A DNA stretch of 64,000 bases from JBFONV01 sp040779335 (GCA_040779335.1 JBFONV010000004.1:124001-188000), one strand, 5' to 3'. Positions 33,034-42,477 are shown, counted from the stretch's first letter. The notes: a model not told the origin generated them from the letters alone. Translations and numbers: made by a program.

Positions 33034-34290
33034 TTAAAGACTTACGGATACTTTTTTCATTTGCTGATGGTGTCTTTGCCACCATAATAACGGTGAAGTG
33101 ATCATCAGTAGCAATATTGCGTACATCATTTGCCAGCCAAGTCCCCAAATTAACATCACACAAAAGACACACCCTAATACAATTAGTGGCCAATTGCTTT
33201 TATCTAATAGTTTTATTGCTGCGAACATTGAGGCTAGGTAAATAATGACAAATACGCCGTTACTCCAAGCAATTAAATCTGCTAAATCTTTACCTGACAA
33301 CGAGGTCATTATTAAGACCACAGCCATAATTAACAATAAAGTTGTTAAGGCGCGCTCAGGAACGCCGTAGCGGTTATGTGTTGAAAAATAACGAGGCAAT
33401 ACGCCATCTTGACTAAAACTCCAGGCCAAACGTGCAACACTTGCGGTATAAACATTTACCGTGGCAAGCCCACCAGCAATACCTAAAATACCGATAACTT
33501 GTGCACCATAACCACCGAGTAATTTATCAAAAATTTCCACCATACCGACATTGCTTTGTGTTGGCACAATAAGCAATAACACGGTACAAGCAAGATATAT
33601 TAGGCCGACGATAACGGTACCAATCATCATTGCTGGGGTGAGATCTTTTTGTGGATCTTCAAAATCATTGGCTAAATGGGCCATCGCTTCTACCCCCAAA
33701 AAACTCCAAAATGCAAGTCCCGCGGCTGCGAGTATTAAATGGTGACTTACTCCTGCTGTCGGTAAAATTATCGCTGGGGTTGTTGATTGCATGCCATTGG
33801 CAGAAAACAATAATATAACCACCGTAACTATAGCTATTGTTAGGGCGAACTGTAGTTTAGCTGATACCTGAATCCCGCGGTAATTTAGTGCGAAAATGAC
33901 CGCTAATAGCCCTAATTGGGTGAACAACTGGTTCGTTGGGGATAAATGGATTAAGGCGCCAATAAATTGATAAGTCATTAATAAAGCGGCTGGCGCACCT
34001 AAGGGGACAACCAGTAAAAAAATAAGACCAATGGTTCTGCCAGCAACAGCCCCAAATGCTTTCTCAACAAAATAGGCAGGGCCTGCTGCATGCGGAAAAA
34101 GAGCGGCTAGTCGAGCAAATACCAAGGCAACAGGCAAAATCGCGATAGTTAAAATCAGCCACGCAATAATGGCGCCTTGACCTGCGATAGCAATAGTCAT
34201 TTGCGGCAATATAAACACGCTAGTGCCTAACAAAGTGGTGGCGAGTAAACCTGCGCCATGTAATCGACCGATTTTAGTAGAGTTGCTCAT
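33034..34290 (-). CDS. yjeH: YjeH-like amino-acid exporter (APC family)
   Basis: 418 residues with about twelve membrane helices. The first segment GAGLLATTLLGTSVFILPQMTIAIAGQGAIIAW and FPHAAGPAYFVEKAFGAVAGRTIGL, plus FWSFLGVEAMAHLANDFEDPQKDLTPAMMIGT, match the YjeH group, which in E. coli exports methionine and branched-chain amino acids. An Lrp/AsnC-type regulator is divergently transcribed from the same region, a common arrangement for amino-acid exporters, and probably controls it. Confidence 0.88.
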   Translation of the reverse strand: MSNSTKIGRLHGAGLLATTLLGTSVFILPQMTIAIAGQGAIIAWLILTIAILPVALVFARLAALFPHAAGPAYFVEKAFGAVAGRTIGLIFLLVVPLGAPAALLMTYQFIGALIHLSPTNQLFTQLGLLAVIFALNYRGIQVSAKLQFALTIAIVTVVILLFSANGMQSTTPAIILPTAGVSHHLILAAAGLAFWSFLGVEAMAHLANDFEDPQKDLTPAMMIGTVIVGLIYLACTVLLLIVPTQSNVGMVEIFDKLLGGYGAQVIGILGIAGGLATVNVYTASVARLAWSFSQDGVLPRYFSTHNRYGVPERALTTLLLIMAVVLIMTSLSGKDLADLIAWSNGVFVIIYLASMFAAIKLLDKSNWPLIVLGCVFCVMLIWGLGWQMMYAILLLMITSPLLWWQRHHQQMKKVSVSL

Positions 34291-34442
34291 TTTCTTCTCA
34301 ATGATAAGGACTTACCAAATAGTATAATTTTTTCTAGCAATACAATCTGTCGGCGTTATACTGCATTTTTTCATTTTATTCCGTCAAAATGATGGTTTAA
34401 ATGAGTTTTTTCGACTATTTGTTGGCTGCATTGGAGAGCTAG

Positions 34443-34871
34443 ATGGACAAATTTGATCACGCAATTATTGCCCAGTTGAGGAAGAATGCCCGAGTCAGTG
34501 TGTCAAATATTGCTGAACAGGTTAATTTATCAAGGTCGTCGGTTTCTGATCGCATTAAGAAATTAGAGAGTACTGGGGTTATTCGTGGCTATCAGGTGGT
34601 GTTGAGTGAGTCGCAAACTGAAGGCGTTTCTGTTTATTTTGAAATACAACATCGATGTTCTAAATGCGCTGAAATTATCCCTGTTTTTCAAACAATACCA
34701 GAAGTTATTACCTGCAATGGTATTAGTGGCGACATGGATTTATTAGTTTATGTTAAGGCGGAATCTATGCGACGCATTCATGAAATTAGAGAGTTTTTAG
34801 ACATACAAAACGATATTATAAAAATAAAAACCCATGTCGTGATGAGCAAGTGGATTGATAACAAAGAATAA
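34443..34871 (+). CDS. Lrp/AsnC-family transcriptional regulator
   Basis: 142 residues: N-terminal helix-turn-helix (FDHAIIAQLRKNARVSVSNIAEQVNLSRSSVSDRIKKLESTGVIRGY) followed by a RAM-type ligand domain (VYFEIQHRCSKCAEIIPVFQTIPEVITCNGISGDMDLLVYVKAESM). GGAG lies eight bases upstream of the ATG. Divergent from yjeH, with about 150 bases between, so it is the likely amino-acid-sensing regulator of that exporter. Confidence 0.9.
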   Translation: MDKFDHAIIAQLRKNARVSVSNIAEQVNLSRSSVSDRIKKLESTGVIRGYQVVLSESQTEGVSVYFEIQHRCSKCAEIIPVFQTIPEVITCNGISGDMDLLVYVKAESMRRIHEIREFLDIQNDIIKIKTHVVMSKWIDNKE

Positions 34872-35002
34872 TATCTGCCAAACTCGCTTGAAAGGGCTAT
34901 CAATTAGGCGTCTTTATGAGCTAATTACGGCAGGTACATGGCATCGACAGCAGGTTTAACTATACTTTAAGAGTTCTGCATTACTGATTCGGGAGTATAG
35001 CT

Positions 35003-35800
35003 ATGATGCAAAAACTAGCGTTAATAATAGGGACAAGTCTGCTTTCATTTGTTTGTTTGGCAGATCATTCATGGAGTAATTATCATTGGGCAAAAACAAC
35101 CCCTTCTTTTGATTTAACCATTATCAATAGCACAACAAGCGATTGGGATGAATATGTTACGCAAGCGGTAGCCGACTGGTCAGCGTCTACAGTGCTAAAT
35201 ATGATAGAAAATCCTAATGGCTCAACCAATCAAAAAGTGCGGCGCCAATGTAAAGGTGGTGCTGGAGAGGTAAGAATATGCAATCTCGCGTATGGTAATA
35301 CTGGTTGGCTTGGTATCGCCGGAATATCTATCGACGCTAATGGTCATATCACAACGGGCTACACAAAGCTAAATGACAGTTATTTTGCCGATCCTTTTTA
35401 CGATGCAACTTGGATGCAGAGTGTTACCTGTCAAGAATTAGGACACAATGTTGGCTTAGGTCATCAAGATGAGAATTTTAACAACACTTCACTTTTAAGC
35501 TGTATGGATTATCAAAACCCACCATATGAATACCCTAATGATCATGATTATGAGCAATTAGCGCTTATGTATGAGCATTTAGATAGCTATGATTCATACA
35601 AAGGAGGCGACAGCGGTGACGGTGGCGGCGGTGGCGGTTGTAATGCGCCTGCTGGAAAAGGCTGTAATAAATCTGGTGCCAATAATGACGTTGGTTGGGG
35701 CATGTCATTGGGACGTCGTGGTAATGCTGAAACTTTCATCAGAATTGATCAAAATGGCACTAGACATTTAACTCATGTAACTTGGGCGATCGGGTATTAA
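35003..35800 (+). CDS. secreted matrixin-like protein with variant zinc motif
   Basis: 265 residues with a signal peptide (about residues 1-20) and GGGAG ribosome binding site. The protein follows the matrixin/metzincin plan: WDEYVTQAVADWS helix, CNLAYGNTGWLGIAG strand, and QELGHNVGLGHQD at 144-156 where HExxHxxGxxH is expected, so the first zinc His is Gln. SCMDYQ further on fits the Met-turn. A Gly-rich linker (about 200-212) leads to a small C-terminal domain with two Cys. Either an inactive protease or a family using a different ligand. Confidence 0.75.
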   Translation: MMQKLALIIGTSLLSFVCLADHSWSNYHWAKTTPSFDLTIINSTTSDWDEYVTQAVADWSASTVLNMIENPNGSTNQKVRRQCKGGAGEVRICNLAYGNTGWLGIAGISIDANGHITTGYTKLNDSYFADPFYDATWMQSVTCQELGHNVGLGHQDENFNNTSLLSCMDYQNPPYEYPNDHDYEQLALMYEHLDSYDSYKGGDSGDGGGGGGCNAPAGKGCNKSGANNDVGWGMSLGRRGNAETFIRIDQNGTRHLTHVTWAIGY

Positions 35801-35863
35801 TTGTCACAGGCAACAATTTTTATCAACCGTATGGTGAGTGCCAATAGCTGCGAGTTAATAATA

Positions 35864-35891
35864 AAGACGAGCCAAGCTGCTCGTCTTTTTT
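35864..35891 (+). terminator. intrinsic terminator of the matrixin-like gene
   Basis: AAGACGAGC and GCTCGTCTT form a perfect stem with a 6-base loop, followed by TTTT. Confidence 0.88.
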
Positions 35892-35907
35892 ATGTGAATA
35901 AATTAAC

Positions 35908-36711
35908 TTAAAAAGCGTGTGAAACTGCTGTATTGAGTAAATCCTGTGGCGATATTTCGCCGTTTATACATTGACTAATATCATGCGGAGAAAAATTGTA
36001 ACTAATATCTTGATAATGTTCATCAACTTGAATTCCCCACTGTTTTAAAACAAAGGTAATGCTTTCTGCTTCAGCGAAATATGGCATAAGTGTAGGTGCT
36101 TGACATAATTGGCTGGTAAGTTTTTGTTCAAAATCTGCAATATGATCATTCATATTGGTATTGCTATTGTTGGTGCTAACACGCTGTTTTGCTCGTTCAT
36201 ATTGTGGTTTAAGTTTTTCTTTTTGTGTGTTTACCTCACTAAGTTCTTGTTCGGCTTCAATGATGTGTGCCGTCACTTCGTCTTTTTTTTCTTTTGAAAG
36301 CTCAGGAATGCCTTTTTTCATTGACTTAATTTTACGCTCTAGTGCATAAGCTTGATGAGAAAGCGCTTTAGCAAGTTGTCGAAGCTCAGTAAAGTTTGCC
36401 GATTTGGGGGGTAACGCATTATTATTTTCTGTCAATGTAAGTTCCGTATTAGACGTGGCCTGATCGGCGAGCCATTTTTGTAATGGTAATTGTGGGATCA
36501 GGTGAAAATAAGCACCGACTCCCTGAACATAGCCAAAACTGATGTCGACTATTTCGTAATCTGGTATTTTTTTGTTTTTAGAAAGTGCACTTACTAGGGT
36601 ATTTTTTTGTTGTAAAAGCTCCAGGTAGAAGCGTTGATAATTTTGTGCTGACAGTGAAAAGCAGCATAATAAAGTAATGAATAAAATCAATGTGCGCATA
36701 AATAACCTCAA
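35908..36711 (-). CDS. exported coiled-coil protein, unknown
   Basis: 267 residues with a signal peptide ending near LSA. After YQRFYLELLQQKNTLVSALSKNKKIPDYEIVDISFGYVQGVGAYFHLIP comes a long helical region (about 95-190) rich in Lys, Glu and Gln, probably a coiled coil, then a C-terminal domain with two Cys (QLCQAP, SQCING). I do not recognise it. A probable envelope protein; neighbours on both sides also encode exported proteins. Confidence 0.65.
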   Translation of the reverse strand: MRLFMRTLILFITLLCCFSLSAQNYQRFYLELLQQKNTLVSALSKNKKIPDYEIVDISFGYVQGVGAYFHLIPQLPLQKWLADQATSNTELTLTENNNALPPKSANFTELRQLAKALSHQAYALERKIKSMKKGIPELSKEKKDEVTAHIIEAEQELSEVNTQKEKLKPQYERAKQRVSTNNSNTNMNDHIADFEQKLTSQLCQAPTLMPYFAEAESITFVLKQWGIQVDEHYQDISYNFSPHDISQCINGEISPQDLLNTAVSHAF

Positions 36712-36773
36712 ATACGGAATAACGACGTCCTTGTCTATTTTTTTATAGTTCTATTAAATTTTCAACGAGCTAC

Positions 36774-37610
36774 TTACAAGGTCAGTAACCAACTTTGCCA
36801 TTGAGATTCATACTGAGCTGCCCAGCTATTCAATTCATTTTGGTACCCTTGCCAGTTAGCATTTCTTGTTAAACTTCTTAAGGTGTCTATATCACTGATA
36901 TTATTTTCAAAGATAAATCGCACGCCTAAATAGCCCCAACGATAAATTTCATCTGTGCTATTACTATAATTAGTAGCGAAGATTTGGTTTAAAGTTCGAT
37001 TACTGCCATTTGTATTTATCAGGGCTCGGGCATCATCGTTATTGTCTTTTAATGAAATATATTCAGCAAGACCTTCACTCCACCACACAGTCGACTCGGG
37101 GTAGTCTGAAAAATTGCCTTTTAAGTCAAAGCGACCGTCTAGGTAATGCACATATTCATGCTCTAAGTTCCAAATGGAAAATTCAGGACGTAGCCAGTCG
37201 GCTTCATGGGCATAAAAACTAGCTTGGTTGTCTGGATTGGTTGCATCCCCCTCGATGTACATACCACCGTTATTGGTATTGATATTGAAAAGGCGCGAAC
37301 CATATCTTTTGTATTGATCATAATCATCAAAAATTACCATGCGAAGATCTTTATTAAGATCGTTATCAACGGGTAAATTTTGGGTTGATAGTTTTTGATG
37401 AAAATAACTTTCCTCGAGGTCGACCAAATTACATGAGTCAATGAATTGTTGGTAAGTCATATCCTGCGCTCTAAATTTTAAGGTAGTGCTGCAGGTGTGG
37501 GTAAGTGGCAGTATATTTTCAACCGTTGGTCTACCTTTGGCGGCAGCAGTTGAACAAATTGTTGCTAGTGCTAAAGAGCAAGTCACGACTATCGCTTTAT
37601 TCTTAAACAT
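36774..37610 (-). CDS. short M9-type (collagenase-like) secreted metalloprotease
   Basis: 278 residues with a signal peptide (to about AAA, residue 24). The gluzincin motif HEYVH is at 151-155, preceded by FSIWNLE and followed by YLDGRFDLKG and WWSEGLAEYI with Glu179 as the likely third zinc ligand, the arrangement of Vibrio collagenases (M9A). The MYIEGD strand before it is also characteristic. Full M9A enzymes are far longer, with activator and collagen-binding domains; here only the catalytic core remains. The substrate may therefore not be native collagen. Confidence 0.8.
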   Translation of the reverse strand: MFKNKAIVVTCSLALATICSTAAAKGRPTVENILPLTHTCSTTLKFRAQDMTYQQFIDSCNLVDLEESYFHQKLSTQNLPVDNDLNKDLRMVIFDDYDQYKRYGSRLFNINTNNGGMYIEGDATNPDNQASFYAHEADWLRPEFSIWNLEHEYVHYLDGRFDLKGNFSDYPESTVWWSEGLAEYISLKDNNDDARALINTNGSNRTLNQIFATNYSNSTDEIYRWGYLGVRFIFENNISDIDTLRSLTRNANWQGYQNELNSWAAQYESQWQSWLLTL

Positions 37611-37859
37611 AATATTTCCTTTAATCTTGTCATTATAATTATTAGAACAGTTAAGTTTTGTTTGTCTGTTCGTGGCTAATTAATACACAAAAAAATGTGA
37701 AATACAATATATTGTATACAAAATATCTTTTGGTGATTGTCGTTATCAGTAATAGCGTGTCGAACAGCGTTTTATAGTGGGGTGTTAGGCAGTTTTAAGT
37801 GCGAATAATAACGCTTGCTTGTATACTCTGCAGACAAAAAATAACCGGTGAATGAAATA

Positions 37860-38213
37860 ATGAGCGATGTCGTACTCGAAAAATTTTTAACAGATGTAAA
37901 AGCAACGCAAAGCTTGTGGGCATTGCAGGATAAAGCAAGTGAAGACTGGGTAGTGCTAGATTCTATTAATTTTGAAAACGCCGAGGCTATGCCTGTTTGG
38001 TCACAGCAGGAATTAGCGCAAAGCCATTGTATTGACGAGTGGGAAAATTATCGTCCAGCACAAATCTCTTTATCTGAATGGTTAGAGTTTTGGGTGGAAG
38101 ACTTGAACGAAGATGGTGTTATTGTTGGGGTAAATTGGCCACAAGAGGGCGATTGCCTAGAAATGGAACTCGCCGAATTTACCCAAGCGGTTGCTGCTGT
38201 TGAAAAGCTTTAA
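37860..38213 (+). CDS. DUF2750 family protein
   Basis: 117 residues from 37860; an ATG four codons earlier (37848) is also possible, and neither has a clear ribosome binding site. FLTDVKATQSLWALQDKASEDWVVLDSINFENAEAMPVWSQQELAQ and the acidic LSEWLEFWVEDLNEDGVIVGVNWPQEGDCLEM match DUF2750. Small acidic cytoplasmic protein; function unknown. Confidence 0.8.
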   Translation: MSDVVLEKFLTDVKATQSLWALQDKASEDWVVLDSINFENAEAMPVWSQQELAQSHCIDEWENYRPAQISLSEWLEFWVEDLNEDGVIVGVNWPQEGDCLEMELAEFTQAVAAVEKL

Positions 38214-38260
38214 TCGTATTGTGATTTTGAAATACAGACATTCTTATTTCTTGATATAAA

Positions 38261-38286
38261 AAAAACCGCTAATAATAGCGGTTTTT
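38261..38286. terminator. bidirectional intrinsic terminator
   Basis: AAAAACCGCTA-ATAA-TAGCGGTTTTT: perfect stem with A and T tracts on either side, between the convergent DUF2750 and DUF481 genes. Serves both strands. Confidence 0.9.
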
Positions 38287-38308
38287 AATTTTATGCAGGT
38301 TATAGAAA

Positions 38309-39085
38309 CTAGAAACTATAAACGATTGTTACTGCCGTTTGAGTGTCAGTGTTTTTACTTTCTTCAGCGACATCAGTATTGTGATCTATTTTGAAAGAAA
38401 ACTTCAGTTGCAGGGTTTCTATTAACTTGGTTGTAATTGATGATTCAGCACTATAAGTACTGTTTTCACCACTTTTAACCGCATATTTAGCTGATAAAGA
38501 TTGCTTAAACTCTACGTGCTCATTTATCTGGCGTAGATATAACGCTTGTGCTTGCACAATCGCACTGTTTTTCGTTTCACTCGGTCCAGTATCGGTGGCG
38601 CGAGTCACGTCACTTTTAAAACCCGGACCAATATCGGCAAATAGTGACGCTTTATCTGTTTTATACCAATGGCGACCCCAACCAACAGAAACTGAGCCTT
38701 GGCTTTCAAAACCACTAAAACGATTTTCCTCATACCTGATGTTGCCGTATGCGTAGTTTTTGCTTTTAGTGTCTAGCTTGTAATTGGTTTTAGAATCAAC
38801 CGACCATTTTTGATCGCTGGTTTCTAAGCTCATATCACCGTTTTCGTCCGCTTGTTCCGTTTTTTTCACGAGCAAATCAAATGCGAGTAAACTTAACCAT
38901 AAATCCTTTTCAAATTTAATATCAAAACCTGTTTTTATATCACCGCTTTTGGTGTTACCAGTTTTATATAAAAAACCCAGTTCAGCAGATGCGGTAAATA
39001 ATGGTTTTTCCTGCGTTGGTGCTGTTTCGGCCATAGCGAGAGCTGGAACAAAACAAACAGCAGCAGCGACTAACTTAAGATTCAT
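38309..39085 (-). CDS. DUF481 outer-membrane protein (YdiY-like)
   Basis: 258 residues with a signal peptide ending in AMAE. FTASAELGFLYKTGNTKSGDIKTGFDIKFEKD is the DUF481 start, followed by strands such as YAYGNIRYEENRFSGFESQGSVSVGWGRHWYKT and a final aromatic IVYSF typical of outer-membrane barrels. GAGGAAAATC precedes the ATG. It overlaps mscS by 11 bases, suggesting an osmotic or envelope-stress link. Confidence 0.85.
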   Translation of the reverse strand: MNLKLVAAAVCFVPALAMAETAPTQEKPLFTASAELGFLYKTGNTKSGDIKTGFDIKFEKDLWLSLLAFDLLVKKTEQADENGDMSLETSDQKWSVDSKTNYKLDTKSKNYAYGNIRYEENRFSGFESQGSVSVGWGRHWYKTDKASLFADIGPGFKSDVTRATDTGPSETKNSAIVQAQALYLRQINEHVEFKQSLSAKYAVKSGENSTYSAESSITTKLIETLQLKFSFKIDHNTDVAEESKNTDTQTAVTIVYSF

Positions 39086-39905
39086 GATTTTCCTCTTTGT
39101 TTACATGTACAGATAATTGTGGATAAGGGATTTCGATTCCCGCTTTGTCTAGCTCAATTTTTATCGCTTCTAATAGGGCGAAATGAACTGGCCAATAGTC
39201 AGATGATTTAACCCAAGGGCGGACAACAAAGTTTACTGAGCTGTCAGCTAATTCACTGACGCCAATAGTGACCGCTTGGTCTTTTAATACTAATTCGTTC
39301 GCTTGCACTACATCACTTAATACTTGCTTGGTTTTTGCTAAATCAGCATCGTAACTTACGCCAATAACCAGATCGATACGACGTGTTGGCTTGGTAGAAA
39401 AGTTAGTGATAGTGCCACCAGTAATTGCGCCATTTGGGATAATAACGGTTTTGTTATCACCGGTTCTTAATTTGGTTGAAAAGATGAGAATTTCTTCAAC
39501 AATACCGGCAACGCCAGCAGCATCAATAAAATCTCCTGCTTTAAAAGGTTTAAAGACAATTAATAACACGCCAGAGGCAAAGTTTGATAAAGAACCTTGC
39601 AGGGCTAAACCTACGGCTAAACCGGCAGCACCGACAATGGCGACCAATGACGAGGTATTAAACCCTAAATGAGAGATGGCCGCGATAATGGCGATAAAAA
39701 AGGTAATGCCGAAAACTAAGCTTGAAACGAACGCGATAACGGCTTTGTCAACGCTACGGTGAGCTAATACTTTTGAAACGGCTTTGGCGATAAGCTTTGC
39801 TGCCAATTTACCAAAGACAATAATAGCAACGGCAACGGCAAAGGTAATAAGATGATTGATTAATAGCTCTTGGTTGTTAGTTAACCAATTAACGATAGCT
39901 TCCAT
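39075..39905 (-). CDS. mscS: small-conductance mechanosensitive channel MscS
   Basis: 276 residues with three N-terminal helices. The pore helix is recognisable as VGAAGLAVGLALQGSLSNFASGVLL, followed by the beta domain (FKAGDFIDAAGVAGIVEEILIFSTKLRT, NKTVIIPNGAITGGTITNFS) and a C-terminal alpha-beta domain. Length and layout are those of E. coli MscS. Gated by membrane tension to release solutes on hypo-osmotic shock. Cotranscribed with the DUF481 gene. Confidence 0.93.
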   Translation of the reverse strand: MEAIVNWLTNNQELLINHLITFAVAVAIIVFGKLAAKLIAKAVSKVLAHRSVDKAVIAFVSSLVFGITFFIAIIAAISHLGFNTSSLVAIVGAAGLAVGLALQGSLSNFASGVLLIVFKPFKAGDFIDAAGVAGIVEEILIFSTKLRTGDNKTVIIPNGAITGGTITNFSTKPTRRIDLVIGVSYDADLAKTKQVLSDVVQANELVLKDQAVTIGVSELADSSVNFVVRPWVKSSDYWPVHFALLEAIKIELDKAGIEIPYPQLSVHVNKEENHES

Positions 39906-40022
39906 TTTTTTATCCTTTTGTTATTAGACGGGGAATTATAATCATTAAAGCAAATGATTGGCATTAGATTTTGGCATTATTTATGCCGAAAGTTTGGTTT
40001 GTTAAATACTTGTAAAAACAAA

Positions 40023-40042
40023 AAAGGGGCATAAGCCCCTTT
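40023..40042 (-). terminator. intrinsic terminator after the class II aldolase
   Basis: AAAGGGGC-ATAA-GCCCCTTT; on the minus strand it is followed by TTTTG and TTTTTAC. It separates the glycolytic genes from mscS. Confidence 0.88.
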
Positions 40043-40067
40043 CTGAAATTATCTATATTGATTACTG

Positions 40068-41132
40068 TTACTTGATTAGCGCGTTTAACTCGCCTCTATT
40101 ATAACGTTCGAACATGTTATCAAGTGAAATTGGTTTTATTTTACTGGCATTGCCGGCTGCACCAAACGCTTCGTAGCGAGCAATACAAATTTCAGACATC
40201 GCTTTAGTGGTTTCGGCTAAAAATTTACGCGGGTCAAACTCACTAGGGTTATGTGCTAAAAAGCGACGAACCGCTCCAGTAGATGCTAAGCGCAAGTCAG
40301 TATCAATATTAACTTTTCTGACTCCGTTTTTAATTCCTTCACAAATTTGCTCTACTGGCACACCATAAGTTTCAGGAATATTGCCACCATATTCATTAAT
40401 TACTGCTAGCCATTCTTGTGGTACTGATGAAGAACCGTGCATAACTAAATGGGTATTAGGAATACGGTTATGAATGGCTTTAATTCTATCGATAGCAAGA
40501 ATATCGCCTGTTGGTGGACGAGTAAACTTGTATGCGCCATGAGACGTACCACAGGCAATCGCTAACGCATCTACCTGAGTTTTTTGTACAAAATCGGCCG
40601 CTTCTTCTGGATCGGTCAGCATTTGATCAAGCGTTAGTTTACCTACCGCGCCAATACCATCTTCTTCGCCAGCTTCACCTGTTTCTAACGAGCCCAAACA
40701 GCCCAACTCGCCTTCAACCGATACGCCACAAGCGTGGGCCATTTCGACGGTGCGACGTGTAACATCGACATTATATTCATAACTCGACGGTGTTTTACCG
40801 TCATCCATTAATGAACCATCCATCATTACCGATGAAAAGCCTAATTGGATTGAACGTTGACAAACACTAGGTGATGTTCCGTGATCTTGGTGCATAACGA
40901 CAGGAATATGCGGAAATTCTTCGATTGCCGCTAATATTAAATGACGTAAAAACGGCGCTCCAGCATACTTACGCGCACCAGCAGAACCTTGTAAAATTAC
41001 TGGGCTATCAGTTGCGTCTGCGGCAATCATGATTGCACGTACTTGTTCTAAGTTATTAACGTTAAAAGCGGGGATCCCGTAATTAAATTCAGCTGCGTGA
41101 TCAAGCATTTGACGCATGGAAACTAAAGCCAT
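40068..41132 (-). CDS. fba: class II fructose-bisphosphate aldolase
   Basis: 354 residues from the ATG at 41132 with TTAGGAG upstream; the frame runs 19 codons further without one. Zinc-dependent aldolase motifs: FNVNNLEQVRAIM, VVMHQDHGTS with the catalytic Asp and zinc His, VEGELGCLG, GTSHGAYKF and HGSSSVP, then VRKVNIDTDLRLA. The length and insertions match the Calvin-cycle-type subgroup (IIB). Interconverts fructose 1,6-bisphosphate and triose phosphates. Last glycolytic gene of the tkt-epd-pgk block; a class I aldolase sits just upstream. Confidence 0.93.
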   Translation of the reverse strand: MALVSMRQMLDHAAEFNYGIPAFNVNNLEQVRAIMIAADATDSPVILQGSAGARKYAGAPFLRHLILAAIEEFPHIPVVMHQDHGTSPSVCQRSIQLGFSSVMMDGSLMDDGKTPSSYEYNVDVTRRTVEMAHACGVSVEGELGCLGSLETGEAGEEDGIGAVGKLTLDQMLTDPEEAADFVQKTQVDALAIACGTSHGAYKFTRPPTGDILAIDRIKAIHNRIPNTHLVMHGSSSVPQEWLAVINEYGGNIPETYGVPVEQICEGIKNGVRKVNIDTDLRLASTGAVRRFLAHNPSEFDPRKFLAETTKAMSEICIARYEAFGAAGNASKIKPISLDNMFERYNRGELNALIK

Positions 41133-41314
41133 GGAGCTACTCCTAATAAGTAAATACTGGTGTTTGTTTGTCGTTTTGTTTGCGGTCATGAAACATTTCA
41201 GTAACGGCGACGGGATTATATCAGAAGGCTTAACGTACTGGCAGCTAAGAATGTGATGAAATTAGACATTTAATCACTTAAAAAAAATAGACGTTGTTTT
41301 GTTCGAAACTTACA

Positions 41315-41342
41315 TAAAAAAGCCCCGCTTTGATAGCGAGGC
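41315..41342 (-). terminator. intrinsic terminator after the class I aldolase
   Basis: On the minus strand GCCTCGCT pairs with AGCGGGGC (one G-T pair) around ATCAA and is followed by six Ts; it lies about 70 bases after the stop. Confidence 0.85.
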
Positions 41343-41415
41343 ATCACAAATATATCAGTATATGTATGAAAATTAACAACATCTATTTACGTAAATAATT
41401 TAAATTATTTACGTG

Positions 41416-42327
41416 TTAGCTTTTAGATGCCTGATAAATGCTGTCAATGGTGGTATCGAGTAAGCGATTAAAGTCATTATCTGATTGTTTTGCTGATAAT
41501 CCTTGGGTTAATGCTCTGGAAAAACTCGCTATCATGCCATTATTTGCGGCAACTTTTGCATTGGCCTGATCTCGACTATAACCACCAGAAAGCGCGACTA
41601 CTTTGATCACGTTTGGATGATTAATCAACTCTAGGTAGAAATTATCGACGCTAGGAAGCGTTAACTTGAGCATGACCTTTTGATCAGCAGGCATTTGATT
41701 GAGTTGTGCTATTAACGCCGATTTTAGTAATACTTCCGCTTCAGTTTTTTCGCTGCTGTTAATATCAACTTCGGGTTCAATAATAGGTATTAAGCCTTTA
41801 GCGATTATTTGCTTGCCAATATTAAATTGTTGGGCGACTACGTCGTCTATGCCTACTTTATTTGCTAACTTGATCACTGAGCGCATTTTGGTACCAAACA
41901 CATTTTGAGCAACCGCTTTGTCTAGCAGCTCATCTAGTTCTGGCATCGCTTTCATTAGTTGCACGCCGTTTGCTTCATCGCATAAACCTTTATCGACCTT
42001 TAAGAAAGGCACGACTTGTTTATCTTGCCATAAATAATGGGCTGAAGATTTTCCGGCAATTTCTCTGTCTAGGGTATTTTCAAAGAGTATGGCACCCAAA
42101 ACTTTTGCGCCGTTAAATACTGGACTAGTGATAATACGGGTACGCATTTGATGTACTAAATCAAACATTTGGTCATCGTTGCTGTACTCTGCTGCACTAA
42201 CGTCATATAGCGCTAATGCTTTAGGGGTGCTACCGCCACTTTGATCGAGTGCGGCAATAAAGCCATCTTGTGTCAGCACCTTATCAAGCATCGCCGCTAA
42301 AACTGGATTACTATTATTACTGGCCAT
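41416..42327 (-). CDS. fda: class I fructose-bisphosphate aldolase
   Basis: 303 residues from the ATG at 42327, eight bases after AGGAG. The GFIAALDQSGGSTPKALALY segment is the signature of the small bacterial class I (Schiff-base) aldolases, with LFENTLDRE, PFLKVDKGL, LIPIIEPEVDI and VMLKLTLPS (catalytic Lys) following. Same reaction as the neighbouring class II enzyme by a metal-free mechanism. Terminators on both sides suggest separate expression. Confidence 0.92.
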   Translation of the reverse strand: MASNNSNPVLAAMLDKVLTQDGFIAALDQSGGSTPKALALYDVSAAEYSNDDQMFDLVHQMRTRIITSPVFNGAKVLGAILFENTLDREIAGKSSAHYLWQDKQVVPFLKVDKGLCDEANGVQLMKAMPELDELLDKAVAQNVFGTKMRSVIKLANKVGIDDVVAQQFNIGKQIIAKGLIPIIEPEVDINSSEKTEAEVLLKSALIAQLNQMPADQKVMLKLTLPSVDNFYLELINHPNVIKVVALSGGYSRDQANAKVAANNGMIASFSRALTQGLSAKQSDNDFNRLLDTTIDSIYQASKS

Positions 42328-42349
42328 GATCACTACTCCTTTTTATTAT

Positions 42350-42383
42350 TATAAAAAGACGCTTGAATTTACATTCAAACGTC
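42350..42383 (-). terminator. intrinsic terminator after pgk
   Basis: GACGCTTGAAT and ATTCAAACGTC form a stem with a TTAC loop and one mismatch; on the minus strand TTTTTATAAT follows. Confidence 0.85.
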
Positions 42384-42477
42384 TAATTTGATCTACTATC
42401 GCCCCATGGTATATATCGATTAATACCGTGTATATCGATTTATATCAAACAGGGTTTTAGAATAATAGCATACGCGG

